A stretch of DNA of 37,589 bases, taken from assembly GCA_947476045.1 (NCBI GenBank), contig CANJNZ010000044.1, forward strand, positions 1 through 37,589, read 5' to 3'. The translations under genes and the position numbers were made by a program. Numbering within the stretch: position 1 is the stretch's first letter; the number at the start of each line of letters is the position of its first letter. Positions 33,340 to 37,589 of the stretch are shown here, in pieces. Source of the stretch: Chthoniobacteraceae bacterium. GTDB lineage: Bacteria; Verrucomicrobiota; Verrucomicrobiia; Chthoniobacterales; Chthoniobacteraceae. The notes beneath the pieces are model-generated. The model saw only the letters and a list, made by a program, of their open reading frames with translations, did no database searches and was not told the origin of the DNA.

Positions 33340-36300
33340 ATGCAACCTCCAATTATCTCACTAAGAACAGGGTTCTTCTGTGCGGTATATATTTTTATCA
33401 TGGCTTTGGTTGCGCCCGCGCAGGGGGCTGTGGTGATCAATGAAATTTTGTATCGTCCGGGGACGGCATATCCTGAAGACGTGGGGAACGAATGGGTGGA
33501 ACTTCGGAATACAGGCGGTGCTTCCGTGGATGTGGGCGGCTGGCAATTCAACAAGGGGGTAAATTTCACTTTTGCAACCGGCACGACTATCCCAGCGAAC
33601 GGTTATCTCATCGTTGCTGCGGATACTGTGAAATTTCATGCTGCCTTTCCATCTGTGACGAATTACTTCGGCCCGTGGACCGGATCACTCAGCAACAGCT
33701 CGGACACGCTGCGGCTTGTGGATGCTTTCAACGTCACAGTGGATGAAGTGACTTACTACAACGAAGGTGATTGGGCGACGCGCATCCGCGAGACGACTTA
33801 TAACGGGTGGACGTGGGCCTCCAGCAACGGCAAGTCCATCGAACTGCGAAATCCCACGCTGCCTCACACGATTGGTCAAAACTGGGGCCTCAGCACCGCA
33901 AGCGTCGGCACACCCGGGGCGGCGAATAATCTGGCAGCTACGAACCTCGCGCCTTTGATAACGAATGTTACGCACTTGCCCGCAATCCCCAAGTCCACGG
34001 AAGCGGTCACGATTTCCTGTCAGCTTACTGACGAATTAGCGCCATCATCCCCTTCACTCACGGTGAGTTTGAAATGGCGCAACGATGCAACAGATCCGGC
34101 AGGAACATTTCAGACCGTAGCTATGACCAATGACGGCACTGGAAAATTTTCCGCCACACTGACAGCGAAAGCGAACCTCACCATCGTCGAGTTTTACGTA
34201 TCTGCGAGCGACGGGACAAACACGCGCACATGGCCCGCACCAACTAGCGAGGGGCAAAATGCGAACTGCCAATATCAGGTGGATGACACTGTTTCCACAC
34301 TCTACACCGCCACGAGAACGAGCGCGGACATCATCCTCACCAGAAACGCCGCCATAGCGAATGATGCCACCCTGAACATCAGTTTGGCCAACGGCACTTG
34401 CGCGGGAATTGTCGCGGCTCCTACCAGCGTTAACACGACCGCAGGTGGCTCTGTTTCCCAAGTGGAAACGGCAACTGCCGTAGGAACGATTACAACTTCC
34501 GGCAACGCCACCGTGGTAGTCACCGGAGCGGGAATTGCTGGAAGCCCGGTCACGCTTTCCGTGCCGGTGCTGAGTGGTGATACGCCGGCACAATGGGCGG
34601 AGAAGGTAACTGCAGCCATCAACGCGAACTCGGCCATCACAGATACAAACGGCTATTATCGGATGATTCTGACGGCTGCGGAAAATGCGGCTTTCGTTGC
34701 CGTCGATCAAAACAGCAACCGCGAATTCAACCAGACACTCGTCGTGGCACGAGGAGCGGAGCGAATCATCCGCTACAACGGCGCGATGCGCATCCGTGGC
34801 AACAGCAGCCGTGGATACCAGTTCAAACCATTGCGCATCTCATGGCCGGGAGACAGTCTTTGGGAAGGTGTCAGTTCCTTCAACTGCAACCCGAAGGCGA
34901 GCCACCTTCAATACGTGGGCATGAGTTTGTTCCAGAGTGCCGGCATTCTTGCGCCCAGCGGCTACCCGATTGAGCTACGCCGGAATGGGGTCGAATATAC
35001 AACGGACACAGGCGCCACGCCTGATTTCGGAAAATGGGTGCGCCTTGAGGTCGTGGACGGCGATTTTTTGAAAGCACATCTACCCAGCAGCGATTCTGGT
35101 GGCGGACTTTACTCAATCCGTCGCGACCCGCCCGGTGAGTTTTATTGGCGAACAGGGGCAGCAGTCCCCACGAATCCCAACGGCTTTCTTAATAACTGCT
35201 CCAAGCAAAATCACAGCGACGCCAACGACTGGAGCGACATGGTCAGCTTTTTCAGCACATGGCAGGCTGCTGCAGCTCCGCATTTCACGGGTGGAAATTC
35301 ACAGAGCGGGGACGTCCAGAGCGGGACTTGGAACAATACGCCGTTCAACTCTGCGGAAATCACGAGCGTTAGCAATGTCGCCGATCTCGATCAATGGGCG
35401 AAGTGGTTTGCGATGCAGACCATCATGGTGAATAGAGAAACCGGCGTTCCCAACGGAATTGATGACGATCACGACGCATACTTCATCCCAACCACCACCG
35501 GCCAGCGACGCTACCAATTTATCCCCCACGATTTGGACACCATCTTCGGGCTTGGCGACTCACCAATAGCCTACAACGGGGTCGGTCTCTTCGACATGAC
35601 CGACGAAGGCTCGGTCTTCAAACCTCTGCTGCCACTGTTCGGTAATAATACATCCACGGGCGACGATGCATTTCGCACCAAGTATTACCTCGCACTGCAA
35701 GACCTCTACGGCACCGTCATGAACGCCGACACCACGGGCAACCCTAACCCCGCCCTCTACGTTACGTTCGACAGCCTGCTCACCGGCTGGGCTCCCGCTG
35801 CCACCATCACAACGATGAAAGACTTCGCCAGACAGAGGCAGGCTTATCTTCTCGGCCTCATCAATTCACCATTCTGGAGCCAGCGCGGAGGGACAGTGGC
35901 TGCCGGCAGCACCTTCACAATTTCGCTGCGTCCAGGAAAAACTGGTATCATCAAATACACGTTGGACGGGACGGATCCAAAAACCTCCGGCACCGCAATC
36001 ACCTACTCCGGCCCCATCACCATTTCCGGTTCAGTCACCATCAACGTCCGAATCTTGGATGGCTCCAGTTGGGGAGCGCTGGATCGGGCCACATTCTACG
36101 TCACCCAGGATTTCAGCAAACTCGCAGTCACTGAAATCAACTACAACCCGCCCGCCCTGGGTGCCGTTGCCGGAGACGAAGTCGAATTTCTTGAACTCAA
36201 AAATACCGGCAACGTGAGCTTGGATCTCGGCGGTCTCACTTTCACCAACGGCATCACCTACACTTTCCCAAATAGCACCAACCTCGCACCGGGTGGATTT

Positions 36301-37589
36301 TTCATTCTCGTGAGAGACGTGACGGCAGGGCAGGCGAATTTTCACGCACGCTATCCGAATGTGCCTGTGCATGGCATCTACGCCGACAAGCTCAGTAATT
36401 CTGGAGAGACAATCACCCTCAAAACTCCTGCGGGACAGACTGTCTTTTCCATCACCTACGACGATGTGTCACCGTGGCCGCTTGCAGCAGACGGCTCCGG
36501 TTTCACAGCAGTTCCAAAGACCAATATATACAACTCCGACAACGGCGTGAACTGGCGTGCCAGTGCCAATATTTTCGGCTCACCCAATGCGGACGATCCG
36601 GCAGTGACCACCAACGTCGTCATCAATGAAGTGCTCACCAATTCCGGTCCCGGCTTTTTGGACACCATCGAACTTTACAATCCCACCAATGCCAGTGTGA
36701 ACATCGGTGACTGGTATCTCACTGATGATGCAAATACCCCAAAGAAATTCCGCATCCCGGCGAATACGCTCATCCCCGCCGGTGGCTATGCGCTGTTTGA
36801 TGAAACTCAGTTCAACCCCGCCACCCCACCTCCGGGCAATACCAAGTTCGCGCTTAACTCCGCCGGCGACGAAGTCTATATTTTCGCCGGCGATGCCGCT
36901 GGAAATCTCACCGGCTACATCCATGGATTCTCTTTTGCCGGAGCCGAGTTGAATGTTTCTTTTGGACGCATCGTCACCAGCGATGGGAATGAGTATTTTC
37001 CGCGCCAGGCCAGCAATACCTTCGGCACCGTCAACAGCGGTCCGAAAGTCGGGCCACTCGTGATCAACGAGATCATGTATCGCCCAATCGCGGGCTACGA
37101 CGAGTTCATCGAAATCCGTAACATCAGTAACGCCGCCGTCCCGCTCTACGACCCGGCAAACCCGGCAAACACATGGAAAGTGACCGGAATCGGCTACACT
37201 TTTGCAGGCAGCCAGAGCATCCCGGCGGGCGGCTACGCCCTCATCGTCGCCATGGATCCCGCGACTTTTCGCACCAAATACAACGTCCCCATCAGCGTGC
37301 ATATCTTCGGTCCTTACACCGGATCGTTACAGGATAATGGCGAGCGCATTTCGCTCGAAATGCCCGACACGCCGGTCGTCAACGTCGTCAATGGGCAAAA
37401 CGTAACCGTCGTCCCCTACGACGTCATAGACACCGTCCGCTACAGCAACCTCGCGCCGTGGCCCACCGCCGCCGACGGCACCGGCCCATCGCTCCAACGC
37501 ACCAGTTCCAGCGCCTACGGTGATGATCCTGCGAACTGGACGGCAAATGGCCTTTCCGGCGGCTTCCCGAACGGCACAAACCTACTCCC
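33340..37589 (+). CDS. Lamin-tail/CotH-type large secreted protein, truncated by the window edge
   Basis: The frame from ATG 33340 stays open to the last base (at least 1416 codons), so the 3' end lies outside. A signal peptide covers the first ~32 residues (FCAVYIFIMALVAPAQGA). A lamin-tail-like domain follows (VVINEILYRP, GNEWVELRNTG, ~33-190). The middle (~450-830) resembles CotH: YNGAMRIRGNSSRGYQFKP and FIPHDLDTIFGLG near 727. A chitobiase-type C-terminal repeat is at ~865-905 (KYTLDGTDPKTSG). Three more lamin-tail domains begin near 928, 1088 and 1238 (AVTEINYNPP, VVINEVLTN, LVINEIMYRP). CotH homologues are protein kinases of spore coats; here the DLDxxFG motif is seen, but activity is inferred. 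The protein is extracytoplasmic. Confidence 0.9.
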   Translation, partial: MQPPIISLRTGFFCAVYIFIMALVAPAQGAVVINEILYRPGTAYPEDVGNEWVELRNTGGASVDVGGWQFNKGVNFTFATGTTIPANGYLIVAADTVKFHAAFPSVTNYFGPWTGSLSNSSDTLRLVDAFNVTVDEVTYYNEGDWATRIRETTYNGWTWASSNGKSIELRNPTLPHTIGQNWGLSTASVGTPGAANNLAATNLAPLITNVTHLPAIPKSTEAVTISCQLTDELAPSSPSLTVSLKWRNDATDPAGTFQTVAMTNDGTGKFSATLTAKANLTIVEFYVSASDGTNTRTWPAPTSEGQNANCQYQVDDTVSTLYTATRTSADIILTRNAAIANDATLNISLANGTCAGIVAAPTSVNTTAGGSVSQVETATAVGTITTSGNATVVVTGAGIAGSPVTLSVPVLSGDTPAQWAEKVTAAINANSAITDTNGYYRMILTAAENAAFVAVDQNSNREFNQTLVVARGAERIIRYNGAMRIRGNSSRGYQFKPLRISWPGDSLWEGVSSFNCNPKASHLQYVGMSLFQSAGILAPSGYPIELRRNGVEYTTDTGATPDFGKWVRLEVVDGDFLKAHLPSSDSGGGLYSIRRDPPGEFYWRTGAAVPTNPNGFLNNCSKQNHSDANDWSDMVSFFSTWQAAAAPHFTGGNSQSGDVQSGTWNNTPFNSAEITSVSNVADLDQWAKWFAMQTIMVNRETGVPNGIDDDHDAYFIPTTTGQRRYQFIPHDLDTIFGLGDSPIAYNGVGLFDMTDEGSVFKPLLPLFGNNTSTGDDAFRTKYYLALQDLYGTVMNADTTGNPNPALYVTFDSLLTGWAPAATITTMKDFARQRQAYLLGLINSPFWSQRGGTVAAGSTFTISLRPGKTGIIKYTLDGTDPKTSGTAITYSGPITISGSVTINVRILDGSSWGALDRATFYVTQDFSKLAVTEINYNPPALGAVAGDEVEFLELKNTGNVSLDLGGLTFTNGITYTFPNSTNLAPGGFFILVRDVTAGQANFHARYPNVPVHGIYADKLSNSGETITLKTPAGQTVFSITYDDVSPWPLAADGSGFTAVPKTNIYNSDNGVNWRASANIFGSPNADDPAVTTNVVINEVLTNSGPGFLDTIELYNPTNASVNIGDWYLTDDANTPKKFRIPANTLIPAGGYALFDETQFNPATPPPGNTKFALNSAGDEVYIFAGDAAGNLTGYIHGFSFAGAELNVSFGRIVTSDGNEYFPRQASNTFGTVNSGPKVGPLVINEIMYRPIAGYDEFIEIRNISNAAVPLYDPANPANTWKVTGIGYTFAGSQSIPAGGYALIVAMDPATFRTKYNVPISVHIFGPYTGSLQDNGERISLEMPDTPVVNVVNGQNVTVVPYDVIDTVRYSNLAPWPTAADGTGPSLQRTSSSAYGDDPANWTANGLSGGFPNGTNLL

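Overview
The window looks like chromosomal DNA of a GC-rich, free-living Verrucomicrobiota, perhaps of the Chthoniobacter/Spartobacteria type. This is inferred from the gene content: an autotransporter-associated beta-strand-repeat protein with a PEP-CTERM tail, a large lamin-tail/CotH protein, a TolB-propeller/M28 peptidase, HprK-HPr-enzyme I without visible PTS permeases, a tyrA-aroA-cmk-plsC operon, and mostly absent Shine-Dalgarno sequences. No 16S rRNA gene is present, so the taxonomy is not proven. Almost everything reads on the + strand; the only convincing minus-strand gene is a DUF151 nuclease-like gene.

Layout. 1-5351: giant PEP-CTERM surface protein with no recognisable export signal at its N-terminus. 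5446-6231: MCE/MlaD-like membrane lipoprotein. 6315-13323: a tightly packed sugar-uptake operon (mutarotase-like protein, RbsB-like lipoprotein, shikimate-dehydrogenase-family enzyme, RbsA-like ATPase, RbsC-like permease with an extra periplasmic domain, FrcK-like P-loop kinase), followed by trmL. 13324-14748: 1.4 kb without a convincing gene, packed with repeats: a 32-bp inverted-repeat element, a 21-bp tandem array whose period never slips over about 590 bp, a 27-bp inverted repeat and a patch of short direct repeats. 14749-17448: an LRR-Roc-COR (Roco) GTPase with an unassigned C-terminal module. 17485-20270: DUF151 protein, an acidic hypothetical protein, and an ECF sigma / anti-sigma-like / secreted-protein trio. 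20317-23340: secreted propeller-M28-PDZ peptidase. 23395-24411: a membrane-SRPBCC gene split by one in-frame TAG. 24462-27453: hprK-ptsH-ptsI. 27502-31403: small lipoprotein, strong terminator, then tyrA-aroA-cmk-plsC. 31449-32908: alpha/beta hydrolase and a membrane-anchored hypothetical protein. 32909-37589: AT-richer spacer, then a lamin-tail/CotH protein that runs off the right edge.

How the parts work together. The operon at 6.3-12.9 kb appears to import and phosphorylate a sugar or polyol. HprK, HPr and EI probably form a regulatory phosphorelay rather than a sugar importer. aroA and tyrA make chorismate precursor and tyrosine precursor, and share a transcript with cmk and plsC. The least explained items are the repeat island beside the Roco gene, the Roco C-terminal module, the permease insertion, and the terminator lying only 6 nt before the tyrA start.
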